Assembly: GCA_037176725.1 (NCBI GenBank)
Contig: JAZBRS010000011.1
Coordinates: 3,720,001 to 3,784,000, forward strand
From: Posidonia oceanica
Taxonomy: Eukaryota; Streptophyta; Magnoliopsida; Alismatales; Posidoniaceae
Length of the DNA stretch: 64,000 bases
Direction of reading: 5' to 3'
The notes beneath the pieces are model-generated. The model did no database searches, was not told the origin of the DNA, and saw only the letters and a program-made list of their open reading frames with translations. Below are positions 1-12,062 of the stretch, piece after piece. A program made the position numbers and the translations under genes. How positions within the stretch are numbered: the stretch's first letter is position 1; the number at the start of each line of letters is the position of its first letter.

Positions 1-10
1 TCTCATTCAT

Positions 11-300
11 TTGCCGGCCGATAAGTCTGATATCTTATCATTCCTTCATCCTCTCTTTGCCGGCCGATAAGTCCGATATCTTATCATCTCTTTCCCTTTG
101 CCAGCCGATAAGTCCGATATCTTATCATTCCTTCATCCCCTCTTTGCCGACTGATAAGTCCGATATTTTATCATTCTATTCTTTTATTCATTTGCCGACC
201 GATAAGTCCGATATCTTATCTTCTCTTTCCCCTTACCGGCCAATAAATCCGATATCTTATCTTCCCTTTCCCTTTGCCAGCCGATAAGTTCGATATCTTA
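11..300 (+). repeat. Tandem array, about 40-50 bp unit
   Basis: Seven degenerate copies of a unit containing GATAAGTCCGATATCTTATC, spaced 40-50 bp apart. Each unit carries a short inverted repeat (GATAAG...CTTATC) that could form a hairpin. The unit resembles, on the opposite strand, the GGATATCGACAG unit of the arrays at 10250-10665 and 28060-28690. Confidence 0.85.
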
Positions 301-521
301 TCAATCTTTTTCTTATCAATCTCTTTCAATCATCAATCAACCTTTTCCTTATCAATCTCTTTCAATCATCAATTACTCTTTTCCTTATCAATCAATCTTT
401 CAATCATCAATCACTCTTTTTCTTATCAATCAATCAATCATCAATCACTCTTTTTCTTATCAATCAATCAATCAATCATCAATCAATCAATCATCAATCA
501 ATCAATCAATCAATCACTACT
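301..521 (+). repeat. ATCA/ATCAATC simple repeat
   Basis: Low-complexity microsatellite-like tract built from ATCA and CTTATCAATC words. The open frame across it is compositional, with no sign of a gene. Confidence 0.9.
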
Positions 522-609
522 CTTTCCAGTTGATAGGACCGTAAACTATCATCTTGGCCTGATATCCAAAACTATCCCGCAGTTGTATTATACAGCTGAC
601 ATCCAGTAA

Positions 610-1560
610 CTGTCCCTCGTAATTGCACCTTCCGGTTGATAGAAGGATAAACTATCATTCTCTGGCTGATGATCCAAAACTCATCTTGGCTGATATCCAA
701 AACTATCACTTGCAATTACGTTATACGGCTGATATCCAGTAACTATCCCTTGCAATTGCGCTTTTTGGTTGATAGGACCGTAAACTATCGCTTCCGGTTG
801 ATAGGCCCGTACACTATCGCTCCCGATTGATAGGACCGTAAACTATCGCTTCCGGTTGATAGGACCGTAAACTATCACCTGCAATTGCATTATACGGCTG
901 ATAACCAGTAACTATCCCTCATGATTGCGCTTTCCGGTTGATAGGACTGTAAACTATCACTCCTAGTTGATAGGACCGTAAACTATCGCTTCTGGTTGAT
1001 AGGCCTGTAAACTATCGCTCCCAGTTGATAGGCCCGTAAACTATCGCTTCCGGTTGATAGGACCGTAAACTATCACTACGCCAATCATGTTATATGGCTG
1101 ATATCCAGTAACTATCACTCGCAAATGCCCTTTCCGGTTGATAGAACCGTAAACTATCGCTCCCGGTTGATAGGCCCGTAAACTATAGCTTCCGGTTGAT
1201 AGGCCCGTAAACTATCGCTTCCGGTTGATAGGACCGTAAGCTATCATTCTCTGGCATTTGCGTTATACGGCTGATAACTAGTAACTATTACTCATGGATT
1301 GTGCTTCCGGTTGATAGGACCAAAAACTATCGCTCGCGGTTGATAGGCCCGTAAACTATCGCTCTCGGTTGATCGGCCCGTAAACTATCCTGCACAATCA
1401 TGTTTTACGGCTGATATCCAGTAACTATCACTCACAACTGCACTTTCCAGTTGATAGGACCGTAAACTATCGCTTTCGGTTGATAGGCCCGTAAACTATC
1501 GCTTCCGGTTGAAAGGTCCGAAACTATCGCTTCTGGTTGATAGGACCGTAAACTATCCGG
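610..1560 (+). repeat. Tandem array, about 29-30 bp GTTGATAGG unit
   Basis: Degenerate copies of GGTTGATAGGACCGTAAACT followed by ATCGCTTCC, interspersed with a variant unit GCTGATATCCAGTAACTATC. Each monomer has a GATAG...CTATC inverted repeat. It lies upstream of the polypurine tract of element A, so it belongs to the 3' UTR. Confidence 0.9.
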
Positions 1561-2100
1561 CCGATAAGTCCGACATCATATCACCCTATTCGCGCGACTT
1601 TGTCCCAGGAAGGCAAAGTCCTGCATCCCCTTGCGATAGGAGAGTCGGCCCCTCCACCCTCGCGCTCCTTTTCGCCAGCTTGCTCCCCAGGCAGGGACAA
1701 GCTGCACTTTCCTTTCTCGCCTTGTCACGCAAGTTTGGCCTTCCTGCCAGGTCTTTGCGCTACAACACGTTTCTCTTTTAGCATTTTTCTTTCGCATCAT
1801 CTTCGCACTTTCTTTTCTGGCACTGCATGCTAGCCCAACATCATCATCATCTTGTGCTGCATCAGCATTCTTAGCTGTACTAATTTTTGCACTAACATTT
1901 GCATTGCATTTGCATTAACATGCATTGCATACATTGCATCTCATCCATCTGCACCTGCATTTTGCATTGCGGCAACGAGCTACGACTTTCGGTGCATCCG
2001 CCGAATAAGTAACTCACGCCAATAGCAAACTTCTGCTCCGTCGGTCTGATGGGGTGTCTTGTCAACCCTGAGCAGTGGCCTCGCTTCGCTTGACCTCGCT

Positions 2101-2114
2101 CAAGGAGGGGCATC
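2101..2114 (+). other. Polypurine tract of element A
   Basis: CAAGGAGGGGCATC directly abuts the LTR start. The same GGGAGGGGCATC word abuts LTR G and LTR H on the minus strand (10226-10240 and 27376-27390), which supports its role as the plus-strand DNA primer. Confidence 0.75.
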
Positions 2115-5100
2115 TATTGACACCCCATCTTGGCAGGCTAAATCAATTGGAATCCTCTGGTGACTTTTGGATCCAAATCTAGGCCCAAACCTACACATTC
2201 CTTTTCATCCTTCTCTCCAAAACAAGCCCAAACTTAACCTAGAATCACACCTCTTTCCCAAGCCCAAAAACTACCCAAAAATAATAGGAAAACTCACCAT
2301 CCCCAACTTAGCAAACCCACCAAAAACCCTCAAAATTTTCAAACCAAAACCACTCCCAAAAACCCTAGAAAACCTAGGTAAAACTACCCTTTTTTACACC
2401 TCAAAACCCTTCCAAGACCTTCCCAAATCCAAACCCAAATGTTACGTCCAACACTAGAGACCTTAGGCTACACACTCCCCAAATTACACCTCTTTTCTAA
2501 ACCTCTAACCCCTTCATTTCTTCAAATTATCCTTTTCTCTCTCTTGGATTATTCTTTTCTCTCTCCTCTCTCTCTCTCCAGATTATCCTCCTTCTTTTCA
2601 CTCCCTTCTCTCTCTTTTTCTTGCTTGGCTGTGGGTCCACCTTGTGCATCTATTTCTTCTGCATCTTATTTGTATTTTTATTTTATTTCTAGCTTATTTC
2701 TTGATTTTCTAAAAATTATTTTCATTCCACTCCTCTCTTTCTTCTTTACTCCTTCATTTCTACCTTTTCTTCTTCCTTTTCCTTTTCTTTTCCTTTCTCT
2801 TACTAAATCTCTAAAAAATCCTTAAAAACCTTTAAAACTCTAAGAACAAAAAGAAAACAAATCAAAATACAAAAAAAAAAATAGTTTAAAACTTAAACAA
2901 GCAATTAAAAACAAAAACCTAACTAAAACCAACTAAAACTAAAAACCATGAATGCAATCTAAAAAATGTAAAACAAACAAAAAGAAAATGCTATAAAATC
3001 AAGCAAAAATCAAAATACAATCAAAACAAACCAAAAGTAAAAACCCTATTAAAAATAATCAGAAAAAACAAACCCTAAGAAGAAAGAAAATAATTAAAAA
3101 CGCTAAGACAAATAATTAAGGGAAAACCTAACTTAACAAATCTAAAAAGAACAATTTAAAAACTTGAAAAAGAAAAAGGAAACAATCAAAAATTTAAAAA
3201 CACTCAATTAAGAAACTTAACAAGAAGAACTTAACTAAATATTAAAAGGACTTAACAAACAAAATTAAATACAAATCAAAGAAGACTTAAGAAAATCCTA
3301 AATCAAAAGCCAAACTCACTCGAATTAATCTAAAAACAATCCATCAAAAATCCTAATTAAAAATCCCAACTTAACAACAAAAATTTAATAAGAAAAAACT
3401 TAACTAAAAAACATTTAAAAAACTTAACAAACATTTAAACAAAATCAAAAAAACAAATTAAAAAGGAAACTCAAATCCTAACTTAAATCAAAACTAAAAC
3501 TTTTCCTAATCCTAATTAACTAATTAAAAACAACCATTAAAAACCTAATAAAAAATCCTAACTTAAACAACCACTTTAAAGACATTTTCAAATCTTTTTT
3601 ATTTTCATTTCTATTTTATTTTTCTTCCCCTTCTTCTTCTTCCTTTCTTTTTCTTCCTTTCTTCTTTTTTTCTTCTTTTTCAATTTTCCTTCCGGCCCAG
3701 CCCGTCTGCAGCAGCAGCCTTCCCCTCCTTCCTTCTTTTCTTTCTTTCTTTCATTTTTTTTCTTCAGATCCGGCCCGGCCCACAGCCGCTCCTCTTCCAC
3801 CCTTCTTCTTCCTCTTCCTTCTTCAACTCTTCTTCCCGCGCCAGCCAACTCCCTCGTCTTCTTCAAAAATCAAACTCTTCCCTCTCGATCACCTCAGCAC
3901 CAGCTCTCCCTCTCCTCTCTCAACTCTCTCTGCGGATCTTCCGGGGGGGCATTTACTGCCCGTCACCTCGCCGGCCGCCTCTCCAATCCAACAGCAGTGC
4001 TCGTGCCAGTGGAATTCAAATCCACAGCGCGCTCAATCCAATTCCAGCCCCATTAAAGCCTCAGCTCCACTCCTCCTTCACTGCCTTTTTTTGTTACCCA
4101 GAGAGAGCACCTGGAGCGTGAGAATCCCACCTGCATTTCTCCTCCTCTTCCTTAAGCAAAAATCAGAGCTTCTTCCTCTCCTTCCTTTCCACCTGAAACC
4201 AGACCGTCCAGCCCTTCAAACTGCTCCAAAATCATCCCCCAAATCCACCCAAACTCCTAGCATCCAGCCCCTTCACTCCACAGCCAAATCAGCCCTGAAA
4301 TCACCCCAAATCACCTGAAACCTTCAGCAGAACCCAACATCACCCCTTCCCGAAATTCCCATCTCTGCTGATCACTAAACCTGCCCAAACTCCACCCAGC
4401 AACTCACCAGAACCCCACCTTCTCAGACCACCCAAACCTACCCTCCAATTCTCCCCAGAGCCGGAACCTTCCACAACAAATACCTACACCCAATTCTGCC
4501 AGAAAATTCGACCAACACCAATCTTCCACTTCAGACCTCCACGACCCAATCCAAGCATCCCTACACCCTCACAGAGCAACCAGAAGCTTGCCAGTACCCT
4601 CCAATTGAACCAGAGAGCAGCAGACATCCACCCCCACCTTCGACAGTCAGCTGTGAACCCAAAACTGCCGATTCTTCCTCCGGCCTGCAGAACCTACATC
4701 CAAGCATTCAGCGAGCTCCGGAGCGACGCGTGGAGTGGATCCAAGCCTTCGCAAACCACCAGAGACGTCTGCAGTTGCTAGTCCAACCTCGCCGACCTTT
4801 GCTGAGACAGCCGACGTCGGGGGAACGCTCCAGACGCCAAAACAGGTACCCCTCTCTCCCATTAGCTTAGGTTTCTTTCCTGCATGCTTTTCCGCCCCCT
4901 AGAATAGCTTTCTGGTCCCTTTTCGCCGAAGTCAACGCCGTCGTCTCCTTTCTTCTCCAGCGAGCTTAGAGGTCGCCTGAGGACCGCACAAGCCCCAGGA
5001 ATGCAGCCCTATCCTCAGATCTCGCCGACGTCACGCCGATCGACCGGTCTATCTCCAGAGGTCCTGTCAGGCTCCGTCGTCTTCTCCGTTCTGCTCCAGG

Positions 5101-5229
5101 CTGCGTCACGCCTCCCCGACGCTACACCGGCCTCCGCCTGCCTCCGGTGAACGATGCTCGCCGCTCAGTGCCTCTCCAGCAGCCCTCCTCTACCGCTCAT
5201 GGCCACTAGTAGTAGCTGCTACAGTGGCC

Positions 5230-6200
5230 ATGGTTGTTGCAATTTTACTGTGCATTTATTTTCTTCTTAATAAGGTATTTTGCCATAAATTGCATTTTCG
5301 CCTTCTGTTTTTATTTTATTGCATTCTAGTCCTACCATCGTTTAAGATTCATTTAAGTTTGAATTTAAATCATATGTAATTGCATGAAAAATCTAAAAAA
5401 TTGTCTAATTACTTTCTAGTCCTCCTACTGTGTTTTTCTTTTAGATTTATTTTAATTCAGGCCCTGTAGTTTTTCTTTTTTGCATTCCAGTCCTTTAATT
5501 GATAATCTCATTTAATACTCTGATTTTACCTTCGTAAATTGCATTTTTAATCCTACACTTTTCTTTATTTACGTTTTAGTCCTCTGATCTGTTAATCATT
5601 GCATTTATTTTTCATCTTTTCTTACTGCATTGCATTATTTCCCCCATACTTTCTGATTTTTGCACATAGGTCCCTCATTTGCATGCACAGCATCTATTTT
5701 TTAACATTTTTCCTTATAAAATTGCATTTTAGACCCTGCATGTTTTAAAATTACACATAGGTCCTCTGCATGTTTATAAAACTCATTTAAATGTATATTT
5801 TTGCTTATAAAATTGCATTTTAGACCCTGCATATTTGAAAATTGCACATAGGTCCTCTGTTTGCATTCACAGACCATTTAAAACCACATTTTTGCTTATA
5901 AAATTGCATTTTAACCCCTGCATATTTTAAAATTGCATGTTAATCCTCCACATGATTTCAAAACTCATCCAAATGCATATTTTACCTTATAAAATTGCAT
6001 TTTAAACCCTTCATTTTGCAAAATTGCAATCAGACCCTCCAGTTTTCAAAAACCTTGCATATAAGCCCCTAACTTTTCAAAATCTTTGCATTTAAGTCCC
6101 ACTTTTTCAAAACTTGCATATAGGTTCCTAAGTTTTCTGAAAAGTCATTCTTAGGTCCTTTCTTGCATTCCTGCATGCATTTGCACCCTTGCATATTTGC
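5230..6200 (+). repeat. Degenerate about 60-bp repeats in LTR A
   Basis: Recurring words CTTATAAAATTGCATTTTA, GACCCTGCATG and GCACATAGGTCC at about 60-bp intervals. The same decayed periodicity occurs in LTR B (20740-21620) and LTR C (43150-44420), so it is an ancient LTR component. Confidence 0.75.
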
Positions 6201-6904
6201 ATTTGGCATTTTTGCACACACTTAACCATACTTAGCTTCCATTTACATGGGAGGACCTGTTTTGCACACCCCTTGGACCTCCTTTACACCTAGATCCATT
6301 CTTCTCTCCTGTTCTGGCCCCTCTGCCTTGAAGCCAGCATATCTTCAGATCTGGCCGCCGGATCTTCTCAACCAAGCTACCTGGACGAACCCGGCGGAGC
6401 GCTCTTTCACATGGACCAAGCATTTCTCAGATCAGGCTTCAGATTTCCAAGGTAACTCCTCCTGAACCCCTGCACAGCATTCATTTGCACACCATGTGCG
6501 TTGCATGCATTGTTTTTGCTTTCTGTTTCCTCGAGCATATAGACTAGGACTCCCTCTTCTTATCTATCAACTCTGTCTCCTCTTTTCGCGTACTCTCAGT
6601 GCCTTGTGTTGTGTTTCCCCTGGATTCACTACTAATTGCGACTTTCTTCTCCCTTTTCCACGATCCGATCGCATCGCGAGCATTTGGCAGCATGCGAGAC
6701 ATATCGTGGGACACTTTGGTGAGAAACAGTCACAGGACAGTGGTAATCTCTCCACTTGCTTCCTTTCCCCTTTGTAGGTCTTCACACCTACATTGTGCGG
6801 TCCTTAAACAGCGTTCGTTCTCACACTTGCGCTGATTGCTCTCCTTTGCTTCTCTTGCTCTTCCTCCTTGCATCTGCATCTGCATCTGCATGGCCATCTC
6901 GATG

Positions 6905-7835
6905 TTTTATTCTGCCTGTTTTGGCACCGTTTTGCGTGCCCGCTTTGTTATGGCACCGTTTTGCGTGCCCGTTCTGTCTTTGGCACCGTTATGCGTGCCC
7001 ACTTTGTTTTGGCACCGTTTTGCGTGCCCGCTTTCCTTTTGGCACCGTTTTGCGTGCTCGCTTTGCTTTTTGGCACCATTTTGCGTGCCCGTTCTGTCTT
7101 TGGCACCGTTTTGCGTGTCCGCTTTGTTTTGGCACTGTTTTGCGTACCTGCTTTCCTTTTGGCACCATTTTGCATGCCTGCTTTACTTTTTGGCACTGTT
7201 TTGCGTGCCTGCTTTGTTTTGGCACCGTTTTGCGTGTCCGCTTTGCTTTTTGGCACCATTTTGCATGCCCACTCTGTCTTTGGCACCGTTTTGCGTGCCT
7301 GCTTTGCTTTTGGCACCGTTTTGCGTGCCCACTTTCCTTTTGGCACCGTTTTGCATGCCCGCTCTGTCTTTGGCACTGTTTTGCGTGCCCGCTTTGTTTT
7401 GGCACAGTTTTGTGTGCCTGCTTTCTTTTTGGCACCGTTTTGCATGACCGTTTTGCTTTTTGGCACCGTTTTGCATGCCTGCTTTGTTTTGGCACCGTTT
7501 TGCGTGCCCGCTTTGCTTTTTGACACCATTTTGCGTGCCCGCTCTGTCTTTGGCACCATTTTGCGTGCCCGCTTTGCTTTTGGCATCATTTTGCGTGTTC
7601 GCTCTGTCTTTCGCACAATTTTGTGTGCCCGCTTTGCTCTTGGCACCATTTTGCATGTCTGCTTTCCTTTTGGCACCGTTTCGCGTTCCCTTTCTGTTTC
7701 TTGCACCGTTTTGCGTTTTGGCTTTGTTTTCTGCACCATTTTGCGTGTTGGCTTTGTTTTCTGCACTGTTTTACGTGTTGATCTTATTTCCTTGCACCGT
7801 TTCACGTGCCGCTTCTGTTTCTCGCATTGTTTTGC
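6905..7835 (+). repeat. LTR A minisatellite, about 29-bp unit, roughly 31 copies
   Basis: Near-perfect tandem units of the type TTTTGCGTGCCCGCTTTG plus TTTTGGCACCG. Stop codons are rare in the unit on both strands, so long overlapping open frames appear in several frames (up to about 350 codons). They have no independent coding signature. Confidence 0.95.
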
Positions 7836-8547
7836 GTATTTTACGCTGTTTCCTCTTGCATGTCGCTTGCATTGTTTGGTTTTACCGCCGTTTTGCTTTT
7901 TCGCTTGCATTTGCATATAGGACAGTGATGCTTACTGCCTGGAGTTCTAACGAGCCAGGTTTCGACCGGTTCGGAACACAGACAGCGTTGCTGAGCACTT
8001 AGACTGCACGTTTACTTCCTTGCATTGCATCCCATCACTTAGAGCACACCTTTGAGCATTCATTCAGGCATTCATTGGCACTTAGGCATTCAAACCTGCA
8101 TTTCCCTGCGTATGCGAGCGTAAGCCTAGAAAGACCGATTCTCAGGCGTGTCGGGGGTGCCTAACACCTTCCCTGCACGTAACAGGAGTCCTTGCCCAAT
8201 CTTTTGGCCCGTAATGACCATATTGCCCTTATCCTAGGCATGAGTCAAATCATTTGCATTCATTTGCATTTGTTTTCCTTTGCATTGCTTTGCATTGCAC
8301 CCTTTGCTTGGTTTTGCGTGTTAATCCATGCATTTCCCCTGGTTTTCCTTGTCTCCCGATAATAGACATGGTGGCGACTTTGAATTGTCTTATCTTCTCC
8401 TTTTCTTATCTTTTCTCCTCTGTTTCAAGTGTTTTCGAGTTGAGCCTTCCTCCTCGGACATAACCGCTTAGAGTGAGCCTGATTCCGATCGGTGCACGTG
8501 AGCTTTTGGCAGTGTGCATGGACGATCTAAACACCTGGATTACTACA

Positions 8548-10225
8548 GTATGCCTACATATGGATGCTTGATTCCAGATGCCATGCAGACTATGTAAAAC
8601 ATGCAATCAGAAGCTAATTAGAAACAACAACCCGTAGAAATGCAACTGAAACAATTAAACATGTGCTCTGTTTGTACTATTCTGGATCTGCAAATACGCG
8701 GAATGTATCCGCAGTACAAGGTGGCAGTGGATAACAGCGGTACATGGCCACGGTATCAACAAGTGTACCAGAATCTGCTTCCAGACAGTGAACATCCTTG
8801 CATGAATTGCATGATGAAATCAATTCAAAACGATCAAGCAAACATCGGTGAAACAAGATGGACAATCACAATCAAAACAGAGCGATAAAACAACATGGGG
8901 GATGCATGACTCGTCTTCCCCACACCCATTTACCCATCTCCGAAGTTCAATGGGTCCGACGGCCATGGAGAAGGCCAGGGACCTTTGGGACTCAATCATG
9001 GCTTCTGGCAGACAGAGAGGAGGAGAGAGAGAGAAGATGATGCAATACAAAGGCAAAACGAAACGAAGACAACCCCTCCCCGTCCTCATTGGGCCACGCT
9101 GAAGTTCTCGGACTCGACCGGCCATGGTTGAGGCCGTGAGTACGTGAGACTCCTCTGGAGTGTCTCGAAGGACGAGGGGGAGGAAGAAACTAAGCCATGC
9201 AAGCAAAATGGAATGCGACCTATCGAGATGGGCTAAGCCTTGCGTTCAACGGCTGACGGCCTCACACAGGTGGAGAACCCAACACCGGACAGGACTGAGG
9301 ATGCAAGTCGAGAAGCAAAACGAATAAAACACAGATAATCCTACGTCGAGGAAGCAATGCGAAGCAAGAGGATGAAGTAACAAAGCTAAGAGTGCAAATG
9401 TTCACCTGTATTGACAGGTGGGTTGCCCCTCCCGGCGTAGGCTCAAGGCAGACATTCTCCGGGTCATCGGCACTCTGGTGCGACGGTGGCAGAGGCATTG
9501 CAGTTGCTAGTGCTGGGTGTGTTGGTCGTGCGTTGCTCACTCTCACTCTCACTAGCTTAGGGAAGGCTCGGGTGGAGGAGGTGAAGGCTGTGCTCTTTGT
9601 GTTCTCTCGGAGTTTTGGTGTATGGCTAAAGGTGGCTCGCTGGTGTTGGGTAGTGGAGAGAGCAACAAGATGGAGAGACCAAAGAGTCCAGAGAGCATAG
9701 AGAACTCTCATGAGAGAAGAGGGGCTGTTTTATAGAGTTTTAAATGCATGAAAGTCGTAGATGGCTAACAGAATTTGAATGGGATGGCTAAGATTAGATG
9801 CAAAGGATTGGATGGGGATTACAATTGGGATGAGGGGTATGATGGTCTTGGCACACCTGGGTACATGCCTAGATCCATGCGAGCCAATAGCAAGCAAGGA
9901 ATGAGTGGTCAAAAGGCGATTGGACCAAGCAAACCTTTTGCTGTTACTTCTGACATAGGGCATCTGCAGTGGCTACCCGCGATAATTACCAGCTGTGCCA
10001 AAAAGTAGTGGTGAGCAGCGGCGGCTTCCAGCGGTGGTTAGCTGTGGGATGGCCACTGCAGAGCCTGTTGCATGATTCTTGGGCCTATTTCCATGAGTGT
10101 TTAGACTACCAATGGGCTTTGGGTGGTTAGGTTGGGTTTGGTGAGTGGGTTAGGTCTGCCACGAACAGAGCACGTCCTTCCGGAGGAATCTGCCGATGAG
10201 TGACTGCAAAATCGGGGTGTCTATA
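8548..10225 (-). mobile_element. LTR G, truncated by insertion of element A
   Basis: Read on the minus strand the LTR starts TATAGACACCCCGATTTTGC at 10225, directly after a polypurine tract. It runs left to 8547, where element A interrupts it. It is collinear with LTR H. For example, 8550-9470 matches 11135-12055, and 9479-9600 plus 9955-10225 match 26877-27020 and 27109-27375. A CTATAAAA box lies at 9728-9735 (minus), followed by a CT-rich stretch, as expected for a U3/R boundary. The distal end of the LTR is beyond the left edge of the window. Confidence 0.8.
9728..9735 (-). promoter_or_regulatory. TATA box of LTR G
   Basis: CTATAAAA on the minus strand, with a CT-rich region about 25-35 bp downstream. 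It occupies the same relative place as the TATA boxes of LTR D and LTR F. Assigned by motif and position only. Confidence 0.5.
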
Positions 10226-10240
10226 GATGCCCCTCCCTAA
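10226..10240 (-). other. Polypurine tract next to LTR G
   Basis: ACTTAGGGAGGGGCATC on the minus strand abuts the LTR start. It matches the tracts beside LTR A and LTR H. Confidence 0.7.
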
Positions 10241-10249
10241 GTGAGCTCA

Positions 10250-10665
10250 AGAGTAGTGAGACCGATCCAAAAACCTGGCGACGAAAGGATAGAGGATATC
10301 AACAGATCCGAAGACCTAGCGACGACAAAAGAGGATATCGACAGATCCGAAGAACTGGCGACAAAAGGATAGAGGATATCGACAGATTCGAAGACCTGAC
10401 GACGACAAAAGAGGATATTGACAGATCCGAAGAACTGGCGACAAAAGGACAGAGGATATCGACAGATTCGAAGACCTGATGACGACAAAAGAGGATATCG
10501 ACAGATCCAAAGACCTGGCACCGAAAGACTGAGGATATCGACAGTTCTGGTGACGAGAGGAAAGAGGATATCGACAGATCTGCAGATCTTGCGACGAGAG
10601 AAAGAGGATATTGATAGATCCAAAGACCTGGCAATGACAAAAGAGGATAAGACCGATACCAAAGG
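10250..10665 (-). repeat. 3' UTR tandem array, about 40-bp unit, roughly 10 copies
   Basis: Units of the form GAGGATATCGACAGATCCGA followed by AGACCTGGCGACGA. The array sits immediately upstream (minus strand) of the LTR G polypurine tract. The same unit forms the array beside LTR H. ORFs read from it on both strands are repeat artefacts. Confidence 0.9.
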
Positions 10666-10880
10666 ACAACCGAGATGCCCCTGGCATCGAGGGATGATAC
10701 CTTAAGAGCAGCTGATATGCCCCTGGTATCGAGACGCTGATGGGCAAGCTTCGTAGGTAGACGAGAGAGAGAGATGCAAATGTAGGGGGCCAAGCTGGTT
10801 GGTTTAGCCGATGGAGGCTGCCAAGGATGAATCATGTCTGCAGGTGCACTGTGGACCGTTGTTGTTGAATGCTGACAGAA
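10666..10880 (-). mobile_element. Remnant internal region between LTR H and the LTR G array
   Basis: Short non-coding segment with the words ATGCCCCTGGTATCGAGACG and GGGGGCCAAGCTGG. It is homologous to the segment flanking the F array at 13480-13620. It appears to be all that is left of the internal region between two LTRs. No gag or pol similarity is visible. Confidence 0.6.
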
Positions 10881-12062
10881 TGGAATGCAATGCAATGTTG
10901 TAAAAAGATGATTCGTGCCAATGGATGTGGACACAATGGTCATTGCAGCCCAAAGAAAGGGTAAGGACTCCTATTACGCATGGGGAAGGTGTTAGGCACC
11001 CCCATGCGCTCGACGAGTCAGTCTTTCAAGGCTTGATCGCTCATATGTGTGGCTAATGTAGGTGATTGAATGCCGATAAATGTATGCCTCAAGGGCAATA
11101 TGAGATGCCTTGCAAATATGAATGCATGCTCTTAATGTATGCCTAGATATGGATGCTTGATGCTAGATGCCATGCAGATATATGTAAAACATGCAATCAG
11201 AATCAAATCAGAAACAACAACCCATAGAAATGCAACTAAAACAATTAAACATGTGCTATGTTTGCACTGTTCTGGATCTGCAAAGACGTGGAAGGTATCC
11301 GCGGTACAAGGCAGTGGTGGATAACAGTGGTACATGGCCGCGGTATCAACAAGCGTACCAGAATCTGCTTCTAGACAGTGAACATCCTTGCACGAATTGC
11401 ATGAAGAAATTGATTCAAAACGATCGAGAAAACATCGACGAAGCAAGAATGGATAATCACGATCAAAACAGAGCGATAAAACAACATGGGGGATGCATGA
11501 CTCGTCTTCCCCACCTCCGTTTACCCATCGTTGGAGTTCAATGGGTTCGGTGGCCATGGAGATGGCCGAAGACCTCTAGGACTCAATCACAGCTTATGGC
11601 AGACAAAGAGGAAGAGAGAGAGAGAGAGAAGATGATGCAATACAAATACAAAACAAAACGAAAGCAACCCCTCCCCATCCTTAATGGGCCACGCTGGAGT
11701 TCTCATACTAGACCGGCCATGGTTGAGGCCGTGAGTACGTGAGGCTCCTCTAGAGCATCTCGGAGGACAAGGGGGAGGATGAAACTAAGCAATGCAAGCA
11801 AAATGGAATGCAACCCGTCGAGATGGGCTAAGCCTTGCATTCAATGGCCTCACGTGAGTGGAGAACCCATCACCGAACAGGACAAAGGATGCAAGTTGAG
11901 AAGCAAAATGGATAAAACACAGATAATCCTACGTCGAAGAAATAATGTGAAGCAAGAGGAAGACGCAACAAAGCTAAGAGTGCAAATGTTAACCTATATT
12001 GACAGGTGGGTTGTCCCTCCCGGCGTAGGCTCGCAGTGGACATTCTCTGAGTCGTCGGCTCT
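10881..12062 (-). mobile_element. LTR H, distal part
   Basis: Minus-strand LTR sequence collinear with LTR G. It contains the lineage core at 10938-11033. Its terminal few hundred bases and primer site are missing; a junction with internal sequence lies near 10880. It breaks off at 12062 within a segment whose continuation (matching G from about 9479) is found at 26874, so element F splits this LTR. The ORF at 11191-11742 lies wholly inside the LTR and is not a gene. Confidence 0.75.

Larger units (their letters stand above)
1..2114 (+). mobile_element. 3' untranslated part of Tat/Ogre-like element A
   Basis: Internal region of a plus-strand Ty3/gypsy element just upstream of its 3' LTR. No protein-coding homology is visible. 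It consists of two tandem arrays, a simple repeat, and a unique stretch (about 1570-2100) ending in a purine tract next to LTR A. The last 260 bp match, in inverted orientation, the 3' UTR of the minus-strand element at 27376-27600 (shared words around the TTATTCGGC and GGGTTGACAAGACACC segments). The two elements therefore belong to one lineage. Known for the lineage: the region between pol and the 3' LTR is hypervariable and often tandemly repeated. The 5' part of the element lies outside the window. Confidence 0.75.
2115..8547 (+). mobile_element. LTR A, 6.4 kb 3' LTR of a Tat/Ogre-like Ty3 element
   Basis: Starts TATTGACACCCC (canonical TG mutated to TA) and ends GGATTACTACA. It aligns block by block with solo LTR B: start box; pyrimidine-rich stretch (2520-2820); A-rich stretch (2830-3590); C-rich stretch (3900-5220); T-rich stretch with about 60-bp degenerate repeats (5230-6200); a conserved box near 6240-6470; a minisatellite (6905-7835); and a conserved terminal box. 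The lineage-wide core, with GCCTAGAAAGACC and GGTGCCTAACACC, is at 8123-8220. Its left neighbour is the polypurine tract. Its right neighbour is LTR G sequence, so A inserted into G; GTATG (8548-8552) is the candidate target duplication. All ORFs inside appear spurious. Confidence 0.85.

Noticed and set aside
6756..7920. Overlapping ORFs of 203-350 codons (plus strand) and 322 codons (minus strand)
   Set aside because: All arise from the 29-bp LTR minisatellite; several frames and both strands are open at once, with no start context, domain or codon signature.
10237..10943. ORFs of 141-214 codons on the minus strand with repeated SISSF and YPLL words
   Set aside because: Direct translation of the 40-bp 3' UTR array; protein repeats mirror the DNA unit.
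11191..11742. 183-codon ORF
   Set aside because: Within LTR H; the homologous stretch of LTR G (8640-9100) is broken into different frames, so coding is not conserved.
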